A stretch of DNA of 6,242 nt from an uncultured Pseudorhodoferax sp. (GCA_913776795.1 CAJYRH010000082.1:1-6242); one strand, 5' to 3'. Numbered from the stretch's first letter, positions 1 through 6,242 are shown. Notes: generated by a model not told the origin, from the letters alone. Program-made: numbers and translations.

Positions 1-421
1 TGAGGCCTTCGTCACCGCCGACGATGGCCAGGGGCAGGGGGTCCATGCCCAGGCGCGACATCACGAATTCGATGTTGTGCTTGTCGCCCGCGGTGCCCAC
101 GGCCAGCTTGAGGCCGCGGGCCGCAGCCTGGCGTGCGAACGCCGTGAAGCCCGCCACCTCGCGGAACTCTGCCGCGAACAGTTCGCGGTAGATCTGCTCC
201 TTCTGGTGCACCAGGGCCTGCGCTTCGGCATCGCCCAGCGGGCGGCCGAACACCTCGGCCCTGCACTCGACGCCGGTACGCCCGGGGGTGCGCGCCAGGA
301 TCTCGGCCGCCTCCATCTGGATGCCATGCTGACGGCAGAACGCCACCCAGGACTGGGCGTGCGAGGGCATGGAATCGACCATGGTGCCGTCCATGTCGAA
401 GATCAGGGCTTCGGTCTTCAT
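1..421 (-). CDS. HAD-superfamily hydrolase, beta-phosphoglucomutase-like phosphatase (partial, runs off left edge)
   Basis: Translating the minus strand from the ATG at 421 gives 140 residues before the window edge, with no stop, so the C-terminus is missing. The N-terminus carries HAD motif I as FDMDGTMVDS (residues 8-17): Asp9 would be the nucleophile and Asp11 the acid/base. A helical cap region follows (about residues 18-90). Motif II is probably the Thr of LAVGTAG (Thr110). The end, IVGGDEGL, leads towards the motif III lysine, which lies outside the window. This layout is that of subfamily IA phosphatases and beta-phosphoglucomutase-like enzymes, which act on small phosphorylated metabolites in the cytoplasm; the substrate cannot be told from sequence. 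The gene begins 2 bases after the prfB stop (TGAGGATG), with AAGG about 9 bases before the ATG inside the end of prfB, which suggests coupled translation. Family assignment is firm; the specific function is unknown. Confidence 0.9.
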   Translation of the reverse strand, partial: MKTEALIFDMDGTMVDSMPSHAQSWVAFCRQHGIQMEAAEILARTPGRTGVECRAEVFGRPLGDAEAQALVHQKEQIYRELFAAEFREVAGFTAFARQAAARGLKLAVGTAGDKHNIEFVMSRLGMDPLPLAIVGGDEGL

Positions 422-423
422 CC

Positions 424-1528
424 TCAGATGCCTTGCTTGAGCGAGGCTTCGATGAAGGCGTCCAGGTCGCCGTCCAGCACCTTCTGCGTGGCCGAGATCT
501 CCACGTTGGTGCGCAGGTCCTTGATGCGGCTGTTGTCCAGCACGTAGCTGCGAATCTGGTGGCCCCAGCCCACGTCGGTCTTGCTGTCCTCGAGCTTTTG
601 CTGCTCTTCCTGGCGCTTGCGCATCTCGTGGTCGTACAGGCGCGAGCGCAGGCGCTTCCAGGCCACGTCGCGGTTGCTGTGCTGGCTGCGGCCGTCCTGG
701 CACTGCACGACGATGCCGGTCGGGATGTGCGTGAGCCGCACGGCCGAGTCGGTCTTGTTGATGTGCTGGCCGCCGGCGCCGGAGGCGCGGAAGGTGTCGG
801 TGCGCACGTCGGCCGGGTTGATCTCGATCTCGATGGAGTCGTCGATCTCGGGGTAGACGAAGATGCTGGCGAAGCTGGTGTGGCGCCCGCCCGAACTGTC
901 GAACGGCGACTTGCGCACCAGGCGGTGCACGCCGGTCTCGGTGCGCAGCAGGCCGAAGGCGTACTCGCCCTCGATCTTGATCGTGGCGCCCTTGATGCCG
1001 GCCGTGTCGCCGGGCGACTCGTCTTCCACCGTGGTCTTGAAGCCCTTGCGCTCGGCGTACTTGAGGTACTGGCGCAGCAGCATGCTGGCCCAGTCGCAGG
1101 CCTCGGTGCCGCCAGCGCCAGCCTGGATGTCGACGAAGCAGTTCAGCGGGTCGGCCGGGTTGCTGAACATGCGGCGGAATTCCAGCGCCTCGACCTCGGC
1201 CGCCAGCTTGGCGCCCTCGGCCTCGATGGTGGCAAGGCCCGCCTCGTCGCCTTCTTCCTTGCTCATCTCGTAGAGCTCGGTGTTGTCGGCCAGCTCGCGC
1301 GCGAGCCGCTCCAGCGTCATGACGACGTCCTCGAGCGCCTTCTTCTCCTTGGCGAGTTCCTGGGCCTTCTTGGGCTCGTTCCAGACCGCGGGGTCTTCCA
1401 GCGCGGCGTTGACGGTCCTCAGGCGTTCGGCTTTGGCATCGGCGTCAAAGATACCCCCGTAGTTCCTGGGTCCTCGCGGCCAGGTCCGTCAGTTGGGTGC
1501 CGATCTGGTTGATGTGTTCTGCGTCCAT
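424..1528 (-). CDS. prfB: Peptide chain release factor 2 (RF2), expressed through a programmed +1 frameshift
   Basis: RF2 recognises UAA and UGA stop codons in the ribosomal A site and triggers peptide release. The zero frame starts at the ATG at 1528, encodes 27 residues ending LRGYL, and hits TGA at 1447-1445. Skipping the T at 1447 continues the frame as DADAKAERL and on to the TGA at 426-424, giving 367 residues against 365 in E. coli. Family marks in full-length numbering are SPF at 207-209 (stop-codon recognition), GGQ at 252-254 (peptidyl-tRNA hydrolysis; the Gln is normally methylated by PrmC), and the conserved stretches [19 protein letters not shown] and RSYVLD. Residue 248 is Ala, as in most bacteria, where E. 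coli K-12 has Thr246. The start is set by the RF2-like N-terminus ([10 protein letters not shown]) and the required frameshift leader. The Shine-Dalgarno sequence is weak (GAGCGAG). The HAD gene follows 2 bases downstream. Predicting from the ATG at 1320 would lose 69 residues. Confidence 0.97.
1444..1459 (-). other. RF2 programmed +1 frameshift site
   Basis: On the minus strand the site reads CGGGGGTATCTTTGAC. It contains a Shine-Dalgarno-like G run (1458-1454), a 3-base spacer, the slippery CTT codon (1450-1448) and the in-frame TGA (1447-1445) followed by C. As I recall it, the E. coli site is identical except for A in place of the first C. In the known mechanism, scarce RF2 makes termination at the UGA slow. 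The G run then pairs with 16S rRNA and pushes the ribosome +1, so the peptidyl-tRNA slips from CUU to UUU and GAC is read next. RF2 thereby controls its own synthesis. The frame downstream of the shift (from 1446) is in register with the rest of RF2. Confidence 0.96.
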
Positions 1529-1571
1529 GGTGTTCTCGCTCGTCGGGTGGTGCCTTGCGGCAAAACGTGCG

Positions 1572-1580
1572 ATTTTCTCA
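1572..1580 (-). promoter_or_regulatory. Possible extended -10 promoter element for prfB
   Basis: On the minus strand TGAGAAAAT fits the extended -10 pattern TGnTATAAT, with four of six hexamer matches. It would start transcription near 1565, about 37 bases before the prfB ATG. I see no -35 hexamer at the right distance. It lies in one of the few AT-rich patches in the gap, so chance is a real alternative. prfB could instead be read through from the chemoreceptor gene. Confidence 0.22.
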
Positions 1581-1591
1581 TGGGCACCGAG

Positions 1592-1619
1592 CCACCCGCC
1601 GTGTCCCTGCGGCGGGCGG
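1592..1619 (-). terminator. GC-rich stem-loop between the chemoreceptor gene and prfB (weak or non-canonical terminator)
   Basis: On the minus strand CCGCCCGCCG and CGGCGGGTGG form a 10-bp stem with one G-U pair, around the 8-base loop CAGGGACA. It begins 12 bases past the chemoreceptor stop codon. No T run follows on either strand, so it is not a textbook intrinsic terminator. It may attenuate read-through into prfB or protect the 3' end of the upstream message. The pairing is directly visible; its function is inferred. Confidence 0.4.
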
Positions 1620-1631
1620 GGGAGGGGCCGT

Positions 1632-3191
1632 TCAGGCCACTGCGTGGGTCAGGCGTGGCTGGCCGCTGCCGAGCCGGAACACGGCCACGGCCTGGACCAG
1701 GTCGTGCGCCTGGGACTTGAGGCTGCTGGCCGCGGCGGCACTTTCCTCGACCAGCGCGGCGTTCTGCTGGGTCGCGTGGTCCATCTGGGTCACGGCCTCG
1801 CCGATCTGGGCCACGCCGGAGCTCTGCTCCTGGCTGGCGGCGCTGATTTCGCCCATCAGGTCGGTCACGCGCTGGATGGCGGCGACCACCTGCTGCATGG
1901 TCACGCCAGCCGCGTCGACCTGGGCCGAGCCTTCCTCCACACGTGCTGTGCTGGTACCGATCAGCCCCTTGATCTCGCGCGCGGCCTCGGCGCTGCGCTG
2001 GGCCAGGTGGCGCACCTCGCTGGCCACGACGGCGAAGCCGCGGCCCTGCTCGCCAGCGCGGGCCGCCTCGACCGCGGCGTTGAGCGCCAGGATGTTGGTC
2101 TGGAAGGCAATGCCATCGATGGTGCCGATGATGTCGGCGATGCGGCGCGAGGCCTCGGCGATGCCCTGCATGGTCTGCACCACGCGGCCCACGGCGGCGC
2201 CACCCTCGGCCGCGATGCGCGAGGCCTCCTGCGACAGACCGTTCGCGCTGCGCGCGTTGTCGGCGTTCTGGCGCACCGTGGCACTGAGCTCCTCCATGGA
2301 TGCGGCCGTCTGCTGCAGGGCCGAGGCCTGCTGCTCGGTGCGCGCCGAGAGGTCGTTGTTGCCCATGGCGATCTCGGCGCTGGCCGTGGCCACGCCCTCG
2401 GCGTTCTCGCGCACGTTGGCCACCACGTTGGACAGCGCGCCCTGCATGGCGTGCAGGGCGTTGAGCAGTTCGGCCACCTCGTCCTTGCCCAGCACCTGGG
2501 CCGCGGCGGTCAGGTCGCCAGCCGCCACCGCGCGCGACACGGCCACGGCCCGGTCCAGCGGCCGCACGACGGAGCGGCTGAAGGCGACGGCCCCGCCCAC
2601 CGCCAGCACGCACACTGCCAGCATGGTGGCCAGGCTGATGGCCAGAGCGCGGCGCGACTGGGCGGCCGCCGCCTCGGCGATGGTGCGGCTGGCATTGGCG
2701 ATCTTCTCGCCGGCCTGGTCAAGCAACTGGGCGGGTTCGCGGTCCATGCCCTGAACGGCCTTGTCGCCAGCACCGGACTCGAACCCGGCAGCTTCGAACG
2801 CCGCATAGCCCTTCCGATAGCCCGAGCCCATGGCGCCATGCGCATCGCGGAAGCGCGCGATCAGCACGCCGGCTTCCGAATCGCCCAGCACCGCGGAGAG
2901 CTGCTGCGCGCTGCGCGCCACGTCGGCCTCCTTCTTCTGGAAGGCGGTCCAGTAGCGCTGGCGCTGCGCCGCGTCCTTGCCGCGCAGAAGGACGTTCTTC
3001 CACTCCTGCACCTGGGTCTTGAAGTCGTTGAGCAGCAGTGCAATGTCGCGCTCCTGGGCTGCGTGGGCACGCACGGTGGTTTCGTACGTACCCAGGCCCT
3101 GGTTGAGCTGGAACATGCCGAACAGCGCGGCAGCCAGCAAAGCTGCCAGGGCTGCCACGAAGGCCAGGGGAAGCTTCAAGCTCAGTTTCAT
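1632..3191 (-). CDS. Methyl-accepting chemotaxis protein (Tar/Tsr-type transducer with periplasmic four-helix sensor)
   Basis: This is an inner-membrane chemoreceptor of 519 residues that would signal through CheW and CheA to the flagellar motor. Its order is: TM1 at about 8-29; a periplasmic, mostly helical sensor of about 150 residues (30-180) resembling four-helix-bundle ligand domains; TM2 at about 182-205; a HAMP linker (about 205-257, containing RPLDRAV); then the cytoplasmic coiled-coil signalling domain. The conserved hairpin tip, [16 protein letters not shown], lies at about 375-390. Glu/Gln-rich stretches on both helical arms ([10 protein letters not shown] and [11 protein letters not shown]) are the expected methylation regions. 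The C-terminus ends PRLTHAVA, with no NWETF-like pentapeptide for tethering CheR or CheB. I chose the ATG at 3191 because GGAG lies 6 bases upstream and the membrane anchor follows at once. An in-frame TTG at 3230 would add 13 polar residues and lacks such support. The ligand cannot be read from sequence. No other che gene is in the window. Confidence 0.95.
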   Translation of the reverse strand: MKLSLKLPLAFVAALAALLAAALFGMFQLNQGLGTYETTVRAHAAQERDIALLLNDFKTQVQEWKNVLLRGKDAAQRQRYWTAFQKKEADVARSAQQLSAVLGDSEAGVLIARFRDAHGAMGSGYRKGYAAFEAAGFESGAGDKAVQGMDREPAQLLDQAGEKIANASRTIAEAAAAQSRRALAISLATMLAVCVLAVGGAVAFSRSVVRPLDRAVAVSRAVAAGDLTAAAQVLGKDEVAELLNALHAMQGALSNVVANVRENAEGVATASAEIAMGNNDLSARTEQQASALQQTAASMEELSATVRQNADNARSANGLSQEASRIAAEGGAAVGRVVQTMQGIAEASRRIADIIGTIDGIAFQTNILALNAAVEAARAGEQGRGFAVVASEVRHLAQRSAEAAREIKGLIGTSTARVEEGSAQVDAAGVTMQQVVAAIQRVTDLMGEISAASQEQSSGVAQIGEAVTQMDHATQQNAALVEESAAAASSLKSQAHDLVQAVAVFRLGSGQPRLTHAVA

Positions 3192-3197
3192 GCGGTT

Positions 3198-3201
3198 CTC
3201 C
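3198..3201 (-). promoter_or_regulatory. Ribosome binding site deciding the chemoreceptor start
   Basis: GGAG on the minus strand lies 6 bases before the ATG at 3191. It supports this start over the in-frame TTG at 3230. Confidence 0.6.
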
Positions 3202-3218
3202 GGATGTTCCCGGAGCGC

Positions 3219-3247
3219 ATTGGACGGCAATTGCGTGAAGGCTGCAA
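3219..3247 (-). promoter_or_regulatory. Candidate sigma-70 promoter for the chemoreceptor gene
   Basis: On the minus strand TTGCAG (3247-3242) and TCCAAT (3224-3219) are separated by exactly 17 bases. They match the consensus at three and four of six positions. Transcription would start near 3212, leaving a leader of about 20 bases that includes the GGAG site. This start falls downstream of the alternative TTG at 3230, which fits translation from 3191. No flagellar-type (FliA) or sigma-54 promoter was recognised in the gap. The match is modest and untested. Confidence 0.35.
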
Positions 3248-3266
3248 CGCCTTGTAACGTGCCGGG

Positions 3267-4181
3267 TCAGCCGATGAAGGCCTCGATGGCACGCGCCACG
3301 GCCTGCGGCTGGTCATGCTGCAGCATGTGGCCGGCATCGTCGATGCGCAGCACCGTGCAGTCGGCGATCCGTTGCAGCCGCTGGTGGTAGTCGTCCAGCG
3401 TGTAGCGGCCCTTCCACCACTGCGAGAGGCTGTCATCGGACGCCTCCACGGCCAGCACCGGCGCCGTGATCGCGCCGTACAGCGCCAGCACCTCGTCCAC
3501 GCGCATGGCCTGGGCGAAGATGGTCTTGTGCGCGGCATCGCCGCGGATGCGCCATTCGAGGCTGCCGTCAGCACGCTGCGTTTGCTGCGCCCACTGGCGT
3601 GCCAGCCAGTCGGCTTTGTCCTGCGGCAGCCTGCGGTTGGTCCTCATCAGCCGGCGGGCCACGCCATCGGCGCTGTCGTAGGGGGCCAGGGCCAGTTCGC
3701 CCCGGTGCAGTTGCTTGAGCTCGTCCATCCAGCGGGCGTAGCGGCTCGGCGCCTCTTCGGCACGGTGCTCGGGTGATCCGAAACCTTCCAGGTTCACCAG
3801 GCGGCGGATGCGCGCCGGCCGCACGCCGGCGTACATCATGGCCACGTTGCCGCCCATGCTGTGGCCCACCAGGTTCACGGGCTGGTCGCCGGCGTAGTGG
3901 TCGAGCAGGAAGTCCAGATCCGCGAGGTAGTCTGCGAAGCAGTAGCTGTCCACCGGCGGTGCCTCGGTCAGGCCGTAGCCGCGCCAGTCGGGCGCGACGA
4001 TGAAGTGGTCCCGGGCGAAGGCATCCACCACGAACTGCCAGGAGGCCGATACATCCATCCAGCCGTGCACCAGCACCAGCGGCGCACGGCCCGGTGCCGG
4101 CGCGCCCCACAGCCTGACATGGGCGCTGAGCGTGCGCAGGGCGATGTGCTCGCTGCGCGAGGGGTGCAGAGGCTGGTACAT
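3267..4181 (-). CDS. Alpha/beta-fold hydrolase
   Basis: This is a predicted cytoplasmic serine hydrolase of 304 residues; no signal peptide is evident. The oxyanion-loop motif is HGW at 39-41, followed by the conserved PDWRGYG stretch at 64-70. The nucleophile elbow is GHSMGG at 106-111, with Ser108 as nucleophile. The catalytic acid is probably Asp249 or Asp250 (VEASDDS), and the catalytic His is His285 (DDAGHMLQHDQP). A cap or lid region lies between about 135 and 235. Enzymes of this fold include esterases, epoxide hydrolases and haloalkane dehalogenases; Ser as nucleophile favours ester or related hydrolysis, but the substrate is unknown. The start at 4181 gives a normal N-terminus for the family, although no clear Shine-Dalgarno sequence precedes it. 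The frame stays open upstream to 5315 only as a shadow of the opposing reductase gene. It is divergent from that gene, and the chemoreceptor gene follows 75 bases downstream. Confidence 0.92.
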   Translation of the reverse strand: MYQPLHPSRSEHIALRTLSAHVRLWGAPAPGRAPLVLVHGWMDVSASWQFVVDAFARDHFIVAPDWRGYGLTEAPPVDSYCFADYLADLDFLLDHYAGDQPVNLVGHSMGGNVAMMYAGVRPARIRRLVNLEGFGSPEHRAEEAPSRYARWMDELKQLHRGELALAPYDSADGVARRLMRTNRRLPQDKADWLARQWAQQTQRADGSLEWRIRGDAAHKTIFAQAMRVDEVLALYGAITAPVLAVEASDDSLSQWWKGRYTLDDYHQRLQRIADCTVLRIDDAGHMLQHDQPQAVARAIEAFIG

Positions 4182-4277
4182 GAACGGCGATGGTAGGGCA
4201 GGGGCAGGGCCAGTCTCGGTCAGCCGGGCGACAGGAAAACTGCGAAACTCCCGCGCTTTGCCGTACCGACGCATCCC
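4182..4277. promoter_or_regulatory. Divergent intergenic region between the hydrolase and aldo-keto reductase genes
   Basis: These 96 bases separate the two divergent start codons, so promoters for both directions should lie here or inside the flanking genes. I could not find a convincing -35/-10 pair on either strand. On the minus strand, TACCAT about 11 bases before the hydrolase ATG looks like a -10 but has no partner at a usual distance. The reductase side has no clear Shine-Dalgarno sequence. A short GGGCAGGGGCAGGGCCAG purine/C-rich run sits near 4196-4213. No operator palindrome was seen. Confidence 0.45.
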
Positions 4278-5342
4278 ATGCACACCGTTCCCCTGGGCCG
4301 CAGTGGCCTGCACGTGACACCGCTCTGCCTGGGCACCATGACCTTCGGCGAGCAGGTCGACAGCGCCGCGGCGCACACCATCCTGGACCGCGCGCTCGCG
4401 CTGGGCATCAACTTCATCGACACGGCCGAGATGTATGCCGTGCCGGCCCGCGCCGAAACGTATGGCGCGACCGAATCCATTCTGGGCGACTGGTTCTCGG
4501 CCCGGCCGGGCGCGCGCCAGCGCGTGTTGCTGGCGACCAAGGCTGCCGGTCCTCCACGCGGCATGCCGTGGATCCGCCAAGGCCGGGCCGAGTTCAAGGC
4601 GAGCGACATCGTCGAGTCCTGCGAGGCGAGTCTCAAGCGCCTGCGCACCGACGTGATCGACCTGTACCAGTTGCATTGGCCGGCGCGCAACCTGCCGGCC
4701 TTCGGTGCGCGCTATTTCGATCCCGCGCTGGACAAGCCCGCGCCCGCCATCGAGGAGCAATTGCGTGCGCTCGACAGCCTGGTGCGCGCGGGCAAGGTGC
4801 GTGCCATCGGCTTGTCGAACGAGACGCCCTACGGCGTGCACGAGTTCGTGCGCCTGGCCGAGGCGAACGGCCTGGCACGGGTGGCCTCGGTGCAGAACGC
4901 CTACTGCCTCATCAACCGCAGCGTCGAGCATGCGCTGGACGAGACGCTGCACCGGCTGGACGTGGGCCTGCTGGCCTACTCGCCGCTGGGCTTCGGCTTG
5001 CTGACCGGCAAGTACGACGCGGGCGGCACCACCGGCCCGGCCGCCCCCAGCGAGGCGCGCATCGCGCGCTACGCCTCGGTGCGTTCGGGCCGCTGGGGGC
5101 GCGAGGCGGCCTTGGCGGCCGCGCGCCGCTACAACGCGCTCGCGCGCGCGCATGGCCTCACGCCGACGCAGCTGGCGTTGGCCTTTTGCCGCAGCAAATG
5201 GCAGGTGGCCAGCACTATCCTGGGCGTGACCAGCGTCGCCCAGCTGGAGGAGGACGTGGCGGCCTTCGCCACCGAACTGCCGCCCGAGCTCATGGCCGCG
5301 CTGGACGCACTCCACCTGGAACTGGGCGACCCGGCCCTCTGA
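4278..5342 (+). CDS. Tas-like NADP(H)-dependent aldo-keto reductase
   Basis: This is a cytoplasmic oxidoreductase of 354 residues with the (beta/alpha)8 fold. It would reduce carbonyl compounds with NADPH; the substrate is not evident. The start, PLGRSGLHVTPLCLGTMTFGEQ-like, is typical of the family. The expected catalytic tetrad is Asp48, Tyr53, Lys88 and His133 (FIDTAEMY, LATKAAG and QLHWPAR). The NADP-binding C-terminal half includes VRAIGLSNET (174-183), SVQNAYCLINRS and LLAYSPLGFGLLTGKY. The AEMYAVPARAETYG and DLYQLHWP stretches resemble E. coli Tas (346 residues, as I recall it), so this is the Tas branch, not a short AKR. Tas was named as a suppressor of tyrosine auxotrophy; that role should not be assumed here. 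The start at 4278 fits the family N-terminus, but no strong ribosome binding site precedes it. The gene runs into the YbaK-like gene after 8 bases, so the two are probably co-transcribed. Confidence 0.94.
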   Translation: MHTVPLGRSGLHVTPLCLGTMTFGEQVDSAAAHTILDRALALGINFIDTAEMYAVPARAETYGATESILGDWFSARPGARQRVLLATKAAGPPRGMPWIRQGRAEFKASDIVESCEASLKRLRTDVIDLYQLHWPARNLPAFGARYFDPALDKPAPAIEEQLRALDSLVRAGKVRAIGLSNETPYGVHEFVRLAEANGLARVASVQNAYCLINRSVEHALDETLHRLDVGLLAYSPLGFGLLTGKYDAGGTTGPAAPSEARIARYASVRSGRWGREAALAAARRYNALARAHGLTPTQLALAFCRSKWQVASTILGVTSVAQLEEDVAAFATELPPELMAALDALHLELGDPAL

Positions 5343-5350
5343 CTCCGAGC

Positions 5351-5839
5351 ATGGGCAAACAGCATGTCTCCGAAACGCCGGCCACGCAGTTGCTGCGCGC
5401 GCACAAGGTGGCGTTCACCGAGCACCCGTACGAGTACCTGGAGCACGGCGGCGCCCAGCACAGCGCCGAGGTGCTGGGCCTGGACCCGTTCACGGTCGTC
5501 AAGACACTCGTGATGCAGGACCAGGACGGCAGGCCGCTGCTGGTGCTGATGCATGGCAACCGCAAGGTGTCGACCAAGAACCTCGCGCGCCAGATCGGTG
5601 CCAAGTCGGTCGAGGCCTGCGCGCCCGAGGTGGCGAATCGGCACAGCGGCTACCTGGTGGGCGGCACCTCGCCCTTCGGCACCAGAAAGCGCATGCCGGT
5701 CTACATCGAGGAGAGCGTGCTCACCTTGCCGCGCATTGCCATCAATGGCGGGCGGCGCGGCTTTCTGGTCGGCATCGATCCCCAGGTTTGCGTGCGGCTG
5801 CTCGACGCGCAACCGGTGCAGTGCGGCCTGCCGCTGTGA
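5351..5839 (+). CDS. ybaK: YbaK/EbsC-type aminoacyl-tRNA deacylase (probable Cys-tRNA(Pro) editing)
   Basis: This is a 162-residue single-domain cytoplasmic protein, about the length of E. coli YbaK (159). Members clear mischarged tRNA in trans, chiefly Cys-tRNA(Pro) made by prolyl-tRNA synthetase. Visible family marks are the VVKTLV stretch with Lys51, the likely counterpart of the conserved active-site lysine; the central [18 protein letters not shown] helix; and [11 protein letters not shown] at 100-110, matching the family's GYLVGGISPLG substrate loop. [10 protein letters not shown] and INGGRRGF follow. The Ile-to-Thr change in that loop (Thr106) is mild. Members vary in specificity (Cys-tRNA(Pro), Ala-tRNA(Pro) and others), so the exact substrate is inferred from overall resemblance to YbaK. 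The ATG at 5351 gives the family N-terminus ([14 protein letters not shown], like TPAVKLLEKNKI). The Shine-Dalgarno sequence is weak, and the gene lies 8 bases after the aldo-keto reductase stop, which favours coupled expression. Confidence 0.93.
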   Translation: MGKQHVSETPATQLLRAHKVAFTEHPYEYLEHGGAQHSAEVLGLDPFTVVKTLVMQDQDGRPLLVLMHGNRKVSTKNLARQIGAKSVEACAPEVANRHSGYLVGGTSPFGTRKRMPVYIEESVLTLPRIAINGGRRGFLVGIDPQVCVRLLDAQPVQCGLPL

Positions 5840-5870
5840 AGGCAGGCGCTGGCACAATGCGCGCGCCTTT
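5839..5870 (+). terminator. Imperfect hairpin after the YbaK-like gene (possible weak terminator)
   Basis: AAGGC (5839-5843) pairs with GCCTT (5865-5869). After two mismatches, GCGC-type pairing continues (5846-5849 with 5859-5862) around a 9-base loop. Only TTT follows the stem, so it would be a weak terminator at best. The loop contains CACAAT (5853-5858), which could instead serve as a -10 element for plsY, although no good -35 is present. Confidence 0.25.
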
Positions 5871-5891
5871 CGCCGGAGACACCCGCATCCC

Positions 5892-6242
5892 ATGAATCCT
5901 TTCCTCGCCACGCTGGCCGCCTACCTGCTGGGCTCGTTGTCCTTCGCCGTCATCGTCAGCCGCTTGATGGGCCTGTCGGACCCGCGCAGCTACGGCAGCA
6001 AGAACCCCGGTGCGACCAATGTGCTGCGCTCGGGCAGCAAACCCGCGGCCATCGCCACGCTGCTGCTGGACGCACTCAAGGGCTGGCTGCCGGTGGCGCT
6101 GGTGGTCTGGCACGGCGAGCGCTTCGGGCTGCAGGAGGGCACGGTGGCGCTGGTCGGGCTGGCCGCCTTCCTGGGCCACCTGTACCCGGTGTTCTTCCGC
6201 TTCCAGGGCGGCAAGGGCGTGGCCACGGCGCTGGGCGTGCTG
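5892..6242 (+). CDS. plsY: Acyl-phosphate:glycerol-3-phosphate acyltransferase PlsY (partial, runs off right edge)
   Basis: PlsY is an inner-membrane enzyme that transfers an acyl chain from acyl-phosphate, made by PlsX, to position 1 of glycerol-3-phosphate. This is the first committed step of phospholipid synthesis. The window holds the first 117 codons; the family is usually about 200 residues, so roughly the last 40% is missing. The N-terminal membrane segment is at about 3-24. It leads into motif 1, [12 protein letters not shown], and then the phosphate-binding [12 protein letters not shown] (35-46). A second segment (about 54-73) and a third (about 84-103) follow. The loop [10 protein letters not shown] (103-112) matches the conserved KGGKGVAT-type motif 2. 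The ATG at 5892 fits the usual PlsY N-terminus; GGAG lies 13 bases upstream, which is long. The gap to the preceding gene is 52 bases on the same strand, so co-transcription is possible. Confidence 0.96.
   Translation, partial: MNPFLATLAAYLLGSLSFAVIVSRLMGLSDPRSYGSKNPGATNVLRSGSKPAAIATLLLDALKGWLPVALVVWHGERFGLQEGTVALVGLAAFLGHLYPVFFRFQGGKGVATALGVL

Noticed and set aside
1445..1447. prfB as a pseudogene because of an in-frame TGA
   Set aside because: The TGA sits exactly in the conserved RF2 frameshift motif, and the rest of the gene is intact with SPF and GGQ present.
433..1512. 359-residue open frame on the plus strand opposite prfB
   Set aside because: It lies antisense to a firmly identified RF2 gene. 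Its Val/Leu/Ala/Gly/His-rich product has no recognisable domain. Long antisense frames are common in high-GC genomes.
1551..1562. Small hairpin TGCC-GCAA-GGCA upstream of prfB (minus strand)
   Set aside because: A 4-bp stem with a GNRA loop is too small to call a regulatory element without conservation data.
1489..2613. 374-residue Arg/Gly-rich frame on the minus strand within the chemoreceptor gene
   Set aside because: It overlaps the real gene in another frame. The very high Arg/Gly/Ala content is typical of a GC-rich out-of-frame reading.
3203..3216. CCGG-loop-CCGG inverted repeat before the chemoreceptor start
   Set aside because: Only 4 bp of stem; expected by chance in GC-rich DNA.
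1497..3257. 586-residue open frame on the plus strand opposite the chemoreceptor
   Set aside because: The product is a Gly/His/Leu/Arg/Ala-rich shadow of the chemoreceptor codons, with no membrane, signal or domain pattern of its own.
4182..5315. N-terminal extension of the hydrolase frame upstream of 4181, which would give a 682-residue protein
   Set aside because: The extra part is antisense to the aldo-keto reductase gene and shows no domain. The hydrolase family begins near the Met at 4181.
4190..5350. Upstream extension of the YbaK-like frame, apparently a 549-residue fusion
   Set aside because: The extension is an out-of-frame reading of the aldo-keto reductase. Homology to YbaK starts just after the ATG at 5351.

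Overview
The window is GC-rich and densely coding, with short gaps between genes. Gene content and codon use suggest a beta-proteobacterium of the Burkholderiales, probably Comamonadaceae-like (inference only; no rRNA or other marker is present). I see no insertion sequence, phage gene, CRISPR array, tRNA or rRNA. It reads as ordinary chromosome, not an accessory island.

Left part, minus strand, in transcription order: an alpha/beta-fold hydrolase (4181 to 3267), a methyl-accepting chemotaxis protein (3191 to 1632), prfB for release factor RF2 (1528 to 424), and a HAD-family phosphatase (421 to beyond the left edge). prfB and the HAD gene are 2 bases apart and are probably translationally coupled. 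The chemoreceptor probably has its own promoter in the 75-base gap before it.

Right part, plus strand: a Tas-like aldo-keto reductase (4278-5342), a YbaK/EbsC-type aminoacyl-tRNA deacylase 8 bases downstream (5351-5839), and the 5' part of plsY (5892 to beyond the right edge), the acyl-phosphate:glycerol-3-phosphate acyltransferase of phospholipid synthesis. The two halves diverge from a 96-base gap (4182-4277).

The clearest special feature is the programmed +1 frameshift in prfB. The RF2 frame is interrupted after 27 codons by an in-frame TGA inside a slippery site nearly identical to that of E. coli, so the 367-residue protein exists only if ribosomes shift. This is a known autoregulatory mechanism, not a new one, but a naive gene call would truncate RF2 to start at 1320. 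I found no convincing previously undescribed system. The long open frames antisense to the real genes are best explained as high-GC shadows.
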